DNA from: Primula veris
Lineage: Eukaryota; Streptophyta; Magnoliopsida; Ericales; Primulaceae
Direction: 5' to 3'
NCBI GenBank assembly: GCA_963682055.1
Contig: OY821740.1
Coordinates: 37,096,795-37,160,794, forward strand
Length of the DNA: 64,000 nucleotides
This document shows, one piece after another, positions 23,201 through 34,125 of this stretch. Below the pieces are notes generated by a model that had not been told where the DNA came from, ran no database searches, and was given only the letters and a program-made list of their open reading frames with translations. How positions within the stretch are numbered: position 1 is the first letter of the stretch; every line of letters begins with the position of its first letter. Both the position numbers and the translations under genes were made by a program.

Positions 23201-25831
23201 GTTCTATATAAGCAATAAAGACTGTTGAGTAGTCCATTTCCTTTCTTTTGCTCCGCTGAATTTCTACATATACGACACTCTTACATCAACAGATGAAAAT
23301 GACCGTATAAGCCTAAAATGTAGCACAGATAGTACTATACAATATTTTGTATCAATTGACAAATTGTATAAACAAACATGGGTCTTACAGTACGATTGTT
23401 AATATACCCCTCCTGTACTGCAAACAGATATGGCTAAAAGGTTTATTTCCTTTTTTCAATGACTATTGTTTCCCATGTATCTACAGGTTTGCCTTTTTTC
23501 TGGTTACATTTCCTTTTCGCACTTTTTTTTTTATTTTAGTGCATTTAAAGTTCATTTCTTTTTCTCAATGCCTACTGTTACCCATCTACCAACAGGTTTA
23601 CTTTACTTTGGTTATATTTACTTTTTTCTGTCTAGTGCATTTTAGTTTTATTTCCTTTTCTCAACCACTTGTGTTACTCATGTACCTACAAGTTTGCTTT
23701 AACTCTGGTTACATTTCCTTTCCGCGCTAGTTGTGATCTTAATGCATTTTTTTAGGTTCGTTTCCTTTTCTAAATGACTTTTGTTATCCATGTACCTACA
23801 GGTTCACCTCTACTCTGGGTTCATTTCCTTTTTACTCTGGTGGTTGTGATTTTAGTGCATTTCGGTATCAATGGCGTTGAAAGGAGACTGAAGGTTACTA
23901 GGTTTAGGGATGGGTTTGGTAATCCTGTTGATCCTGTTAGTACAGTTACTGATTCGACTGCTGTTTTTACTGTGATGGTGCACGGGGTACCGAAGACCTT
24001 GGGTTTTGATAAAACCCCTTTGGTGGAGTATTTTAGGGAAAAGTATCCGGGGAAAGTGTTTAGGGTCATCGTACCGATGGATTTGTGTGCGTTAGATGAT
24101 TTAGCTACCGAGTTGGTTACGGTTAGGGAGGATATTTCGAAACTAGTAGCGAAGATCGAGTTACGTGTGAGAGCGTTTGACTTTAATAATGGGAGGGATT
24201 ATACAGGGGGTGGATTGTTGGACAAATTTTGTTTGTTTTGGGGGAAAGTGGTGGATTTGTGGGATTTGGTCCGCGGTGAATTAGGGTTTACGGACGAAGA
24301 TAGGTTGAGGAAATTGCAAGAGTTGAGAGCAGATTTAGAGACGGAGATGGCGGCTTATAAAGAAGGACGGGCGAAAGGAGCTGGGGTCGCGTTTGTGGTT
24401 TTTAAGGATGTTTTTACAGCGATCAAGTCGGTGCAGGATCTTAGAAATGAACAGAAAGGACGTTTTGGGAAGTTCTTCTCTGTTACGGAGTTGCAGCTGC
24501 AGAGGAATCATTGGAAAGTGGAGCGAGCGCCATTGGCGACTGATATTTACTGGAATCATTTAGGGTCGTCAAAGCTCTCACTAAGAGTTAGGAGGGTTTT
24601 GGTTAACTCGTGTCTTATTTTGATGCTATTGTTTTGTAGCTCTCCGCTAGCTTTGGTTAGTGCTATTACAAGCGCTGCTCGTATTATAAACGCGGAAGCT
24701 ATGGATAATGCTCAGATGTGGCTGAGTTGGGTTCAAAGCTCCAGTTGGCTCGCAACTATAATATTCCAGTTTTTACCAAATGTTCTTATTTTTGTAAGTA
24801 TGTACGTAATAGTCCCGTCGGCTTTGTCTTATCTCTCTAAGTTTGAGAAACACCTTACAGTGTCAGGGGAGCAGAGGGCTGCCCTTTTGAAAATGGTTTG
24901 CTTCTTTTTGGTCAATCTTATTTTACTGAGGGCTATGGTTGAGTCCTCACTCGAGAGTTTAATGTTGAAAATGGGTCGTTGTTACTTGGATGGGGAAGAT
25001 TGCAAAAGGATAGAACAGTATTTGAGTGCATCATTCTTATCAAAATCGTGCCTTTCATCTCTTGCTTTTTTAATCACAAGTACATTCTTGGGAATATCTT
25101 TTGATCTTTTGGCTCCAGTACCTTGGATAAAAAATAGGATTCAGAAGTTCCGGAAGAACGATATGCTCCTCCTTGTACCTGAGCAAAGTGAAAATTTCAG
25201 ATCAGAAACAGTGGATTATGAAAACCTTCGAATGCCTCTGATGCCTGATGCTGATTTTGAAAATAGTAATGTTTTGCCACCTAGCGTGACACTAAGTGAA
25301 GTTGATTTATCGGGGCAAGCTCTTTCTGAATACCCTATTAGTAGAACTTCACCTATGCCAAAACAAACGTTTGATTTTGCACAATACTATGCTTTCAATT
25401 TGACAATTTTCGCCCTGACGTTGTTGTATTCGGCGTTTGCTCCTCTTGTCGTTCCTGTCGGTGCAATATATTTTGGGTATAGATATGTAGTTGATAAGTA
25501 CAACTTTCTTTTTGTGTACAAAGTCCGAGGTTTTCCTGCTGGCAACGATGGGAAACTAATGGACACGGTTTTAGGTATAATGCGGTTCTGTGTGGACTTG
25601 TTTCTCCTTGCGATGCTCTTGTTCTTTTCGGTGAAGGGAGATTCTACAAAACTTCAAGCAATTTTCACTCTTGTTCTTTTCGTGGTGTATAAACTATTTT
25701 TGCCCTCTGATCATGCTGATAGCTATCAACCAGCTTTGTTGCAAGGTATTCAGAATGTTGAAAATGTCGTAGATGGACCCATAGACTATGAGCTATTTTC
25801 AAAACCTAGATTTGAGTGGGACTCGATTTGA
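20241..25831 (+). CDS. OSCA/CSC1-like calcium-permeable channel family, clade 4 (GFS10-like)
   Basis: Relative of plant OSCA/CSC1 (DUF221) hyperosmolality- and stretch-gated cation channels, in the clade with Arabidopsis At4g35870 (OSCA4.1/GFS10, reported in vacuolar sorting). Two exons, 20241-20631 and 23802-25831, give 806 aa, close to the family length. The N-terminus MNDPDLPSP and [16 protein letters not shown] match that clade. A first membrane segment is followed by [13 protein letters not shown], then two further segments before the cytosolic domain with RFRDGFGNP and [17 protein letters not shown]. The channel region has [47 protein letters not shown] and [19 protein letters not shown] 20241 is the only in-frame ATG at the start. 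The junction [11 protein letters not shown] restores a continuous membrane segment. The intron is unusual and is listed separately. Confidence 0.95.
20995..21141 (+). pseudogene. Internally deleted copy of OSCA4-like exon 1 inside its own intron
   Basis: CATACAGTACCTAATAAACAT copies exon 1 at about 20305-20328. It is then joined to a copy of about 20506-20631 (GCCTTGTG..GAGTATCGG..GCTTGCGG..AATGTGTATGG..CCACTACTGTTTCCCATC). About 180 bp of exon 1 are missing between the two. An even shorter remnant at 21735-21780 joins TACCTAATAAACAT directly to CTCCCATCTGCCTACAGG. The frame is not usable. Confidence 0.85.
22833..22916. mobile_element. Fragment related to the DNL-intron MITE
   Basis: ACGCTTCTGATGATGCTTC, then CCGCTTACCCGCTCCC and ending CTTCGTGCAACTATGG, resembles the right end of the element at 9895-10379 (10275-10379). 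The matching left end is not visible, so this is a truncated copy. It is flanked on the left (about 22640-22750) by GGCGG/CCGCC-rich sequence that looks like a different decayed element. Confidence 0.6.
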
Positions 25832-26117
25832 CTTTTAGACGTTATCTACTGATGTATAATAGCTGATTCTGTTAGTTTTCAAACAATTTTGTGTGTAGAT
25901 ATATATTCATTTATCCTGGGTCTATATAAAGTATGCATATTTTATCCCCTTCTAAACCAATGCCATCTCTTTTGAGTTTTCGCTACTAAATTCAAAAGCA
26001 GTGTAGTGGTTTATACTTCATATCCGTAAAAGGAAGATGCTACAATAACGTTGATTTGTATTTTACCACATCTGGTTAACAGCGTAATATAAATCTTTGG
26101 TTTGACGGTTGATAGGC

Positions 26118-26275
26118 AGCCTCAGCATTTCGGAATAGCTGATGCAGCTACTGCCGCAAACGAGTTGCTGAACAGCAATGAACTGTCCATCAAGGTCCTG
26201 TTGAGGAGCTCTGGTGGAGAGCTTGCTTTAGAGCTCAACTCGTTTTCCAACGCCATTATTTTAATACAGGAGAAA
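26118..26275 (+). pseudogene. Truncated plastocyanin pseudogene
   Basis: The translated stretch HFGIADAATAANELLNSNE then VLLRSSGGELALELNSFSN aligns with residues about 46-87 of the plastocyanin at 15680, i.e. the end of the lumen-targeting peptide and the start of the mature protein. The AxA cleavage site has become ELS. There is no ATG-containing transit peptide upstream, and all four copper ligands are gone because homology stops before mature residue 37. It sits 0.2 kb from a 14-1-1-like gene, as does the intact plastocyanin at larger spacing, so it is a duplication remnant. Confidence 0.88.
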
Positions 26276-26466
26276 TTTCAGCTAAGGCATAATTTAACAT
26301 GGTAGTAGAAGACTAATATCATCCCATTGTCATAAGTAACTCTGGATTAAAAAAAGATATATATTATTATTAAGCATAATTTCATCCAACTAACATCAGA
26401 ATGATCTATAACCTAAGAAATTTACAAACTCAACTAAAAAGGCATAAACGATCTTTGTACTATCAT

Positions 26467-27069
26467 TCATCGAAGGGGAGCAACTTGAAGAGGTCTAGGT
26501 TGGGCCATTGTTCTTCTCTTCCACAAGTTGATCTCTTTCTTAGGCTTCAATTCAATATTAACTTCCCTACAACCACCTAATTCACACATAATCATCGGTG
26601 CCGAAAATGGAATTTTAACCTCATTTTCTCCCTCACTATCATCGTGAGAGGGCGCATGAATCATGCCTTGCGCCCTCCAATCAAACCCAGTAAGCGAGTT
26701 GTACGCGCTGGCACTTCTCCTCATATGACTTAAACCGGGTGCTTTGGATGCTCTCTCGGGGATCTTAGGACGGGGCCTAGGAATACCTGATCTTTTTTCT
26801 TGTGGTTGCATGAAAAATACCCTGAAAGTTGATTCTTTTGCTTTTGGACCCCCGAGTACTAATTTCTTGTTCTGTCTTTGTTTGTTCTTATGCTTGATTC
26901 TTCCCATACACGAGACCTTCGGTGACGTGGGCTCCTCTGCCTCCGCTGCTGTTTGGTGAACTTCCTGAATAATCTGTCCGGAAAACCCTTTTCCTACATG
27001 GCTTTTGATTTTATTGGGGCTAAAAAGAGGGTTTTGAAATGTTATGAACTTCAACAACTTTTTCTTCAT
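26467..27069 (-). CDS. Syringolide-induced protein 14-1-1-like, copy 2
   Basis: Intronless, 200 aa from ATG 27069; an in-frame stop lies shortly upstream, so no earlier ATG is possible. It shares with copy 1 the N-terminal FITFQNPLFSPNK, the central EAEEPTSPKVSCMGRIKHK and the C-terminal INLWKRRTMAQPRPLQVAP. Unlike copy 1 it keeps the segment MRRSASAYNSLTGFDWRAQG before the acidic DDSEGEN stretch, so it looks like the more complete copy. Basic and probably soluble; function unknown, with defence-response links known only for the soybean namesake. Its 5' flank carries a TA repeat at about 27190-27212. Confidence 0.82.
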   Translation of the reverse strand: MKKKLLKFITFQNPLFSPNKIKSHVGKGFSGQIIQEVHQTAAEAEEPTSPKVSCMGRIKHKNKQRQNKKLVLGGPKAKESTFRVFFMQPQEKRSGIPRPRPKIPERASKAPGLSHMRRSASAYNSLTGFDWRAQGMIHAPSHDDSEGENEVKIPFSAPMIMCELGGCREVNIELKPKKEINLWKRRTMAQPRPLQVAPLR

Positions 27070-28287
27070 CACAAATGATTATTTTTTTCTATCCAAGTTC
27101 TCTGCCCACTAATCTATCTTCCACTTCTGTGTTACAGAGACAGGGAGGCAAATAACTGGTTCTAGTACAAAATGAAAGATGTACTCCCAATATATATATA
27201 TATATATATATAGTCCATATTCCATATATAAAAATAATAATTAAGGATTATGGTCCCAACAGAATTAAATATGACAGGTTGGTTTGAAGCTTAATTTCGT
27301 CTATTAGTGACCAACATTTAAGTTTGTATTCAAAGTCAAAGAGTGGGCTAAATCAACTACTACTGCTAGTTTAATACGTAAGACAAACATGTGTCACTTA
27401 CGTTATGCAATTTGGACTAATTTCATGGGTGGTAATTTAGTTATTCCGTGTCCTCGTTTCGTCCACCTTTTATTAGTAACCCCAAATTATTAAATTATTT
27501 TATTATTTTAATTTTATATTGAAATGTTTACTCATAAAAAAGGTCGAAAGTTCATAATGTATTATTCTATCAAATTAAGTCGATTTCATAATTAAGTAAA
27601 AAAAATTTAATCAAAGAGGGACAGTACCCCCATTATATATCAAAAGGAGGGACCAAACCTGTTACTTATAATTAAGTAATCTACTTGCAGAACTATAATA
27701 TTAATCTGTCAAAATTATATGATTCTTAATGAAAGTAATTGGCTAATGTTGTTACACTTTTGGCCACATTTCGGGAAGGTAAATACAAAAATCAAAATTT
27801 TCAGTAACTAGATTGGTTCAAGTGGAAGGTGGAACTTTTCAATAAACAAATAACTTAATGATTAGAAGCTGAAAAAAATAGCGATGTTAATTCAAGAAGC
27901 TTCATACTTTAGTTACATGATGTAACCATCATTCTATCAACATAAGAGTATAATATATACAACTAATAACAAAAACAAACATCATTTCTACAAGTTGTCA
28001 TCAAACAAACCCTTCAACATAATTTACTGCAGTCAGTTGGCGTTACAATTACATCCTAAAATAATGTAAATACATTTCTGCATTTATTCGTAAAATTCTA
28101 GTGACCGGGGAAATGTCTAGAACAGAAAGTATATGAAACCATTCCATTTTCACATAAATTATAGTATATAATATGAGTGTGCAGAGTATAATATAATAGA
28201 GCTATCACGGGAGTATTAGTTTTTTATAAACATGCTTATCTAGGGATAAAAATAAATAAAAATTGACGCCCATGAAAATGTGCATTT

Positions 28288-28555
28288 GAAGCAATGTTGA
28301 TTTATTATCTAATAGCAAAATTATTGCATGTGTCACGTTTCTTCTTCTGATATTTTGTTTAGAACTTTGAATATGTAATAAACCTGATACATGGAACATG
28401 CAGCAAAATCTAAATTTGAAGGAATGTTGATTCTTTTCAAAAAAAAAATGTTGGTTTATCTAATAGCAAAATTGCATACGTCGCGTTTCTTCTTTTGAGT
28501 TTTTTTTTTTTAGAACTTTGAATATGTGAGAAACTTGATATATGGAACATGAAAT
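28288..28555. repeat. Tandem duplication, two units of about 155-160 bp
   Basis: Both units contain TATCTAATAGCAAAATT, then CGTTTCTTCTT, then AGAACTTTGAATATGT and ATGGAACATG, near 28310-28400 and 28457-28550. They differ by small changes and homopolymer length. Confidence 0.85.
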
Positions 28556-29904
28556 AATCTTACATTTATTTTAAACATACTTGTAAAACAAACCACAACA
28601 ATATATAAATGAGTTCTTCTTCTCCTATTGCTACCAAAAAGTTTAACAAGTGCATGAGTTGCGTATTCATAATAATCCTTTAAAACTGTCATGATGATGC
28701 TTGTCACATTGAAAAATGATCTATTAATGATGCATTTGGGGCATGCTATAGCAAACCGATGTTAGCATTAAAGATACGACTTGATACAGTACAAATAAGA
28801 GTGCTAGTTTTATTTTGGAAATTTAGTGCAAGTACAATTGCAATAATTTATATATTTCACATTTAAAAAAAAAAAAACACCAAGGCCATTTTATAAGCAA
28901 GAAACAAGCCAAATTCATGTACCTCACTTAATTCAAGATAATAGGTCAGGGTGACGTGACACGGTGGACTTCCATTTGTTTGTACGTGATCATATTTGAT
29001 TGATTTCACATTTTCTCATACATTTTGTTTTACATTTTAATCACTAATATATAAAATGAAATATAGACCAAGATAATCGTTCACATATATTCATCTTGTC
29101 ATGTTTTTTAATGTGTTTACATTTCAATGCCTTTAAATAAACATTTTTTTTTATCTTTTCCATCGTTAAGTTTTTTTTATTAATATGTACTCTTCGGTCC
29201 ATTCCCATATCAAACCCAATGTCCAGAAAGCATAAGACAAGTTGTAGTCAGAAATGGCTCGTTAATCCCATCTAATCCGATCTAATTAGCTAAGCTTTGA
29301 CAAAACTCCATTTTTAGAACACTTGGACTCGTACCGAAGTAAAGAAATAATTCCAAATCGACAGTTAATAACGTACCACATATCACTAACCGCTACGTAC
29401 CGTATCATTAGTCGGTATTCATATACTCCATCGGTTACCATTTAATCGTTCTTTACCAAATTTAGAAACATTTTTGTATTGATCAAGTAATTGCATCAAA
29501 GTTAACTAAATGAATATTTAATCACAATTTAACATTCAAACCATGTAATCAAATTTCAAAACTTATATGTTTTTTTAGTGGTCAATAGTTTTGTAAAAAT
29601 AATAAAATAAATAAGTGAAAATTAATCCAGTTCTCAGTCACTTTCCTCTCACTTCAAATGTACGTTTGTCCCCAGTTTCTCTTAGAACTAAAATCCCTAA
29701 TTTGCTTATTTGTTAGTTTGATATTTTTCACTATTATTAATCTTTGTTTAATATCACATCTGTTGTAGCTCTGTCAAATCCATTTCAATTTTTTTTTTCC
29801 TGAGCATTTTCAGTAACTGATGTTAGGGTTAGGTTAATTAAAAAATTGGTATTTGCAATTTATATTAGCTTTGTTAATTACCCAGTTGAAAACTATTAAT
29901 TTAG

Positions 29905-30150
29905 ACTTGGCTATGTTTGGCAACTGTTTTTTTGGTCCAAAATCATATATAAAAAATCTGTTCCAAGAATCCACTGAAAATCCAGATTTTTTATTTTTAG
30001 ATTTTTTAGCCTTTTTAGCCTGAAAATTTGCTTTTGAAAGCTAAGTTAAATAATATGACTGTCCAAACACCCACATATTTTTAGAATCAAAAATTCAAAA
30101 ATCAGGTAAAAAAAATCTGATACCAAACATTTCACTTTCAGTTATTGTTA
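29905..30150. mobile_element. Possible MITE
   Basis: The left end CTATGTTTGGCAACTG and the right end GATACCAAACATTTCA are imperfect inverted relatives. The interior holds paired strings AAAATCTG/CAGATTTT and GCCTTTTTAGCC. This layout is common for plant hAT-like MITEs, but the exact ends and target duplication are not clear. Confidence 0.4.
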
Positions 30151-32672
30151 TGTTTATGCTTCAAACTAGGTTTGCCCTTTTACATTCTTGCCAAATTTTG
30201 ATCGATTCGTAGCTTTGTGATAAGATTGAGTGTTCTTTGGTAAATATCACATCATGTGTCATGTAAGATTAATTGTGGACTTGATTGGCTGTAACTTTTA
30301 GGCAAAAGATCTCGAGGTTTGGAGAATAGTTTTGTTCCTTCTTGGTTATCCAATAAATTTAAAAAAGCTAAGCTTTTAGCTCGTTAACCAAATTCAGTAC
30401 ATGTAATGAGCAATAAGGGAAAAAAATTGAGTTTAGAAGTTGCAACCAAACAAACCTGTATTTGTGTTCTGCATCAGAGTTGTTATCGAGAGGGCGTTTG
30501 TGAAATTGTCATAGAGAGGCGTTTGTTTCAAAGAATTATGTTAATAGTCCAATCTTCTGTTTGTTTCGGTTTAATGCCTTTGTTGAGCTGTAATTCAGTG
30601 ATAAAGTGTTTTTTACTCTTGCACTCGTGTCTTTGTTTTCATAGCTAGTTACCAAAATGGTCCATTATTAGGATTAGTATTTTAAGGGCGAAAAAGTTTA
30701 ATAATTTTATTAGACAGAATTACACGAAAATCTTAACATAGAAGTAGTAGTTACCTTGATTTAGAAGATTTTGATAGGGTAAGAACTGGGAGCCAAGGAG
30801 ATGTAATTCACACCATCTTAATTACAGTTTGCTGGGTTAGAATCTTGGCTCAAATTATTTGTTGTTATACTTATAAACATTGCCGTGCTTTTTGTTGACC
30901 AACATAAATGACTAGTGTTTTTTTGGTGTTTGGCTTAATAAGTTTTAAGCTGGATGAGCCAGCTTTTCTTCGTCTCAGGTTAGCAAATTTAATTTTTAAA
31001 AAGGCAGCAGGCAATCAACGCTTTGTTTCGTTGCACCATTCTTCCTATTGAGACTTAGTTTACTCACTATCAGTTTTAGATCAGTAGTTTAGAGTCTTCA
31101 AGATTCTTTTAGTTATTTAGTAGTATCATTTACTAAGGATTATTAGGCGAATTATATATAATCCACTCTTCTCTATACATAGTTTCTAATTCCGTGCATT
31201 AAGATCGTAGCTTACTCTCAGTCATTAAAAATCATTTCGTTTGATGAATAAATAAATAGTTGTGATTTCGTAGCTCAGGCTCATGCTTTAGTTAACAAAT
31301 TACTACAGTTGTTTAGATGCCTTGGCAGGTTCTGATAAATAACAAGTTTGAGAAAGCTCGAGTCTATTGACAATTTTTTATTAATGTAGTCAAATTGTTG
31401 GGATTTTGTGAGTAGCTTGTGTGACCAGGCTTTACAAAAATTGAATTGATGAATAGTAGCTGTACCATAAGCGTACAGATATTGCATTGCTTTTGATGGC
31501 ATTGGAATGTAATATTTTGTTAATTGTTAACAGCTGAGTAGTTCAGAAACAATTTGACTTTTACTGCATAAAAATTCTGGTAATATGCCTCCTAGTACTA
31601 GCAACAGTCCACGCTTAACATTCGTATCAGGTTTATAACGGAATCGGACTCTTCACCGACACATATAAACGTGTTGTATGATAGTTTCTCTTTTTAGAAA
31701 CCAACATCTTCAAAGGAAAAGGACGTCCTGTTTTTGTTCTTGGAATATTGTGTTTGATTCAGCTTACGATACTTTCTCATATATCGTGAACCAAATGTTA
31801 CTATTGGTTCCATTTTCTGGTTCAGCTTATAATTCTTTCTCATACATATGATCTTATTCCATTGTCTATTGGTTCCCTTTCTTGTGCTTTCGTATCTAAA
31901 ATTTGAAATAAAGGGTTTTAAAGCTTTGATATAGTTGACCTTTTCGCTTTGAATGATGACTTCCGTTGTTTAGTAATTAGCTTATATAAAAATGTCAAAG
32001 CCGCCTAAAAAAAGTTAAAGCTCCAACTCTTAAAAGTCAATACCGAATTTATTATATAAAGGTTTTCCTAATCAACCAAGTTATATCTTTAAGTAATTTT
32101 CAAATTTCAATAGTCAAAATTGTGAATCATCTCTATGTAAGGTTCTGGCATGTATTTTCCTCTATTCACTCCAGTTTCATCATCCACTAATCCCGAGTTT
32201 TGAAGAAATTGACTTGACTAGTGGCATTAGAGAAATACTAGTGAAAACTGAAGAACATGTTGCCGAAGTCAGTTTTAGATCTGAAGACTTCCATTAAAAA
32301 ATCCATTTAGTTATATTGCCTGATAATGGTGTTTCTTAAAATTTGCAGTATTAGGTAACTAAAAGTAAAAGACACCACCTGCAGTATTATGTTTAGAATA
32401 CCTTAGAAGGGTTTTTTCATTGGCTCCTTGGGTGTTTCAGTTAGCAAATCGTATAAACATATAATAATAGCAGCTTCAGTATTTTTTATAAAACAAAAAC
32501 AGGACTTGGAAATTACAATACAAGTGAACCTTAAATTATTAACTATTCAATCTTATGTCATTACACGTCTTTAGAATCCTCCTTCTTGAAATGCAAGGTA
32601 ATGTTTCCTCTGTATTGCTACTTATTTTCAGCAAACAGGACGTATATGGAAGCTTAATATATTGAAAGAGTC

Positions 32673-34125
32673 ATGGCAATGGCCTTCTTAGATCTGCAGG
32701 ATTTCATTCTTCGTGCTCAAGTGTTGAAGTTCTATAGGCAAGCACTGAGAACTGCCAGGAGAGCTCCAACAGACTCTCGAGGTAGCTTCTAATTTGTAAA
32801 TATTATGAAAAGTCCTATTACTTACCTTTTTTTTCCTATCCAAAAGTATTTCCCGTGGCAAGACAGGAGGACCAATAACTTAATTTCTGTTTTTAAAAAG
32901 CAACGCAAGTAAATTATTGGCTCACTTCACCTATATTATCATGTCAGTGTGTTGGGTGAATTAGGAATTCTCAATAATCATAGAGCATAGAGCATTTGTC
33001 TTGGTACTGTTAATCAAGATACATTTGTCTTGGTACCTATATTAGGAATTCTGACTTGTGTACTCTCATGAATGCATCCAACCTAATGCTGTATTTTTTT
33101 GTTGTTGTTAGAACAATGGATCTTTGTAAAAATATGGTGTGATTAACTCGTCATAGTGAAAACAAGAGTCAGTATAATGGCCGATTAGAACTTTTTTTTG
33201 TGTGAAGAACTTTTACCACCCGAGATAGCAAACACTTCCTGATTTTATTCTCTTAATCTTTTTGTCTCCTTGTTATTTCTCTGGGCATTTATGTGTTTTA
33301 TGCTGATGTTGCGAACATTAAATACGATTAATCTTAGTCTCATTTAGCTCACAACTAGGCGCATTTGGCCATTGTTCTCGGTAATCGGTAGAAGAGAAAC
33401 AAACAGAGAAACTCGGCGAACCCAATCAAACACTTCTGTAACTCCTAGGGTTACACTCTTCATGTTTTAAGATTTATCCGAACTCCTGACTTATATTTGA
33501 ACTTTCTAATGATGCCAACAAATTTCACTTTCCATATAAAAGAATTTTCAGTTGTTGCCTACTCTTCCAACAGTTGAAATTGTCTTTGTCAAAAATTAAC
33601 TGCGCAGCTTGTGGGAAAAGCTATATAATAAGCTGATAAACTTTATTTTTTTTGGTATCTCTCAGACCAAAAAAAAAAAAAAAACTGATAAAAAAATGTA
33701 AACTAAGACAAGTTTGGGTCTGTTTTTCCCAGTCTTATGGGTTACTTACAAGTTTGCAACCTACCTGCTTTCCTTCTACATGTCAAGTTAAACACTTGTT
33801 TTTATCAAAAAGCTTCTTTCAAAAGCTCATTTAGGAAACAAGACGGTTTTTTCCCTCCCTAGGCTTGTTTTATTCTCCTAGTCACTGTTTATTACCCGTG
33901 TCTTCAACTGGACTACTTTTATGTATCTAAACATTTGTAACCATTGTATATTAAAAGACTTTCATTGCCTTGGTTGGTACAGTTGAATTGACACAAATGA
34001 TAAGGCAGGAGATGGAGACCAATAAAAACTGCAACGACAAACAGAGGATTCGGTACTTGATGAGCGAAGGGCGGACAAAATTAAAGAATTTGAGTGAGAT
34101 GCTAGATATGCAAGGTTATGGTTGA
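32673..34125 (+). CDS. LYR-motif protein, LYRM2-like
   Basis: LYR proteins are small mitochondrial matrix factors that work with acyl carrier protein in Fe-S delivery or respiratory complex assembly; mammalian LYRM2 is linked to complex I. Two exons, 32673-32781 and 33983-34125, join in phase to 83 aa, the usual size. The first helix has LRAQVLKFYRQALRTARR with the LYR tripeptide as FYR (residues 20-22) and the conserved downstream Arg. Exon 2 gives MIRQEMETNKNCNDKQRIRY and LMSEGRTKLKNLSEML, typical of the family. ATG 32673 is followed by a second ATG at 32679; either fits. Splice sites are G/GTAGCT and ACAG/TT. The intron (1.2 kb) has no other gene. Confidence 0.93.

Larger units (their letters stand above)
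20632..23801. repeat. OSCA4-like intron made of degenerate copies of the exon junction
   Basis: The donor lies inside CATCTGCCTACAG/GTT and the acceptor inside CATGTACCTACAG/GTT. Copies of this junction recur in the intron, with AG ending at 21141, 21778, 23486, 23595, 23693 and finally 23801; a mutated one lies at 21241-21259. The last four are a tandem array with spacings of 109, 98 and 108 bp. Each is followed by a decayed version of the 5' end of exon 2 (CTCTGG..CATTTCCTTTT..TTTTAGTGCATTT). The same exon 2 motif TTACTCTAGTTGTTRGRGTTTTAGTA recurs at about 20695, 21415, 21690 and 22265. A copy of exon 1 with an internal deletion lies at 20995-21141. Confidence 0.9.
27070..32672. other. Long intergenic stretch, no gene recognised
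   Basis: 5.6 kb of AT-rich DNA. It contains the flank shared with 14-1-1-like copy 1 (about 27250-27340), a tandem duplication (28288-28555) and a possible MITE (about 29905-30150). A noncoding first exon of the LYR gene may lie around 29630-29720, where a T-rich, CCCTAA-bearing stretch resembles a plant 5' UTR, but this is a guess. The open frame at 30406-30648 has no recognisable domain. Confidence 0.45.
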
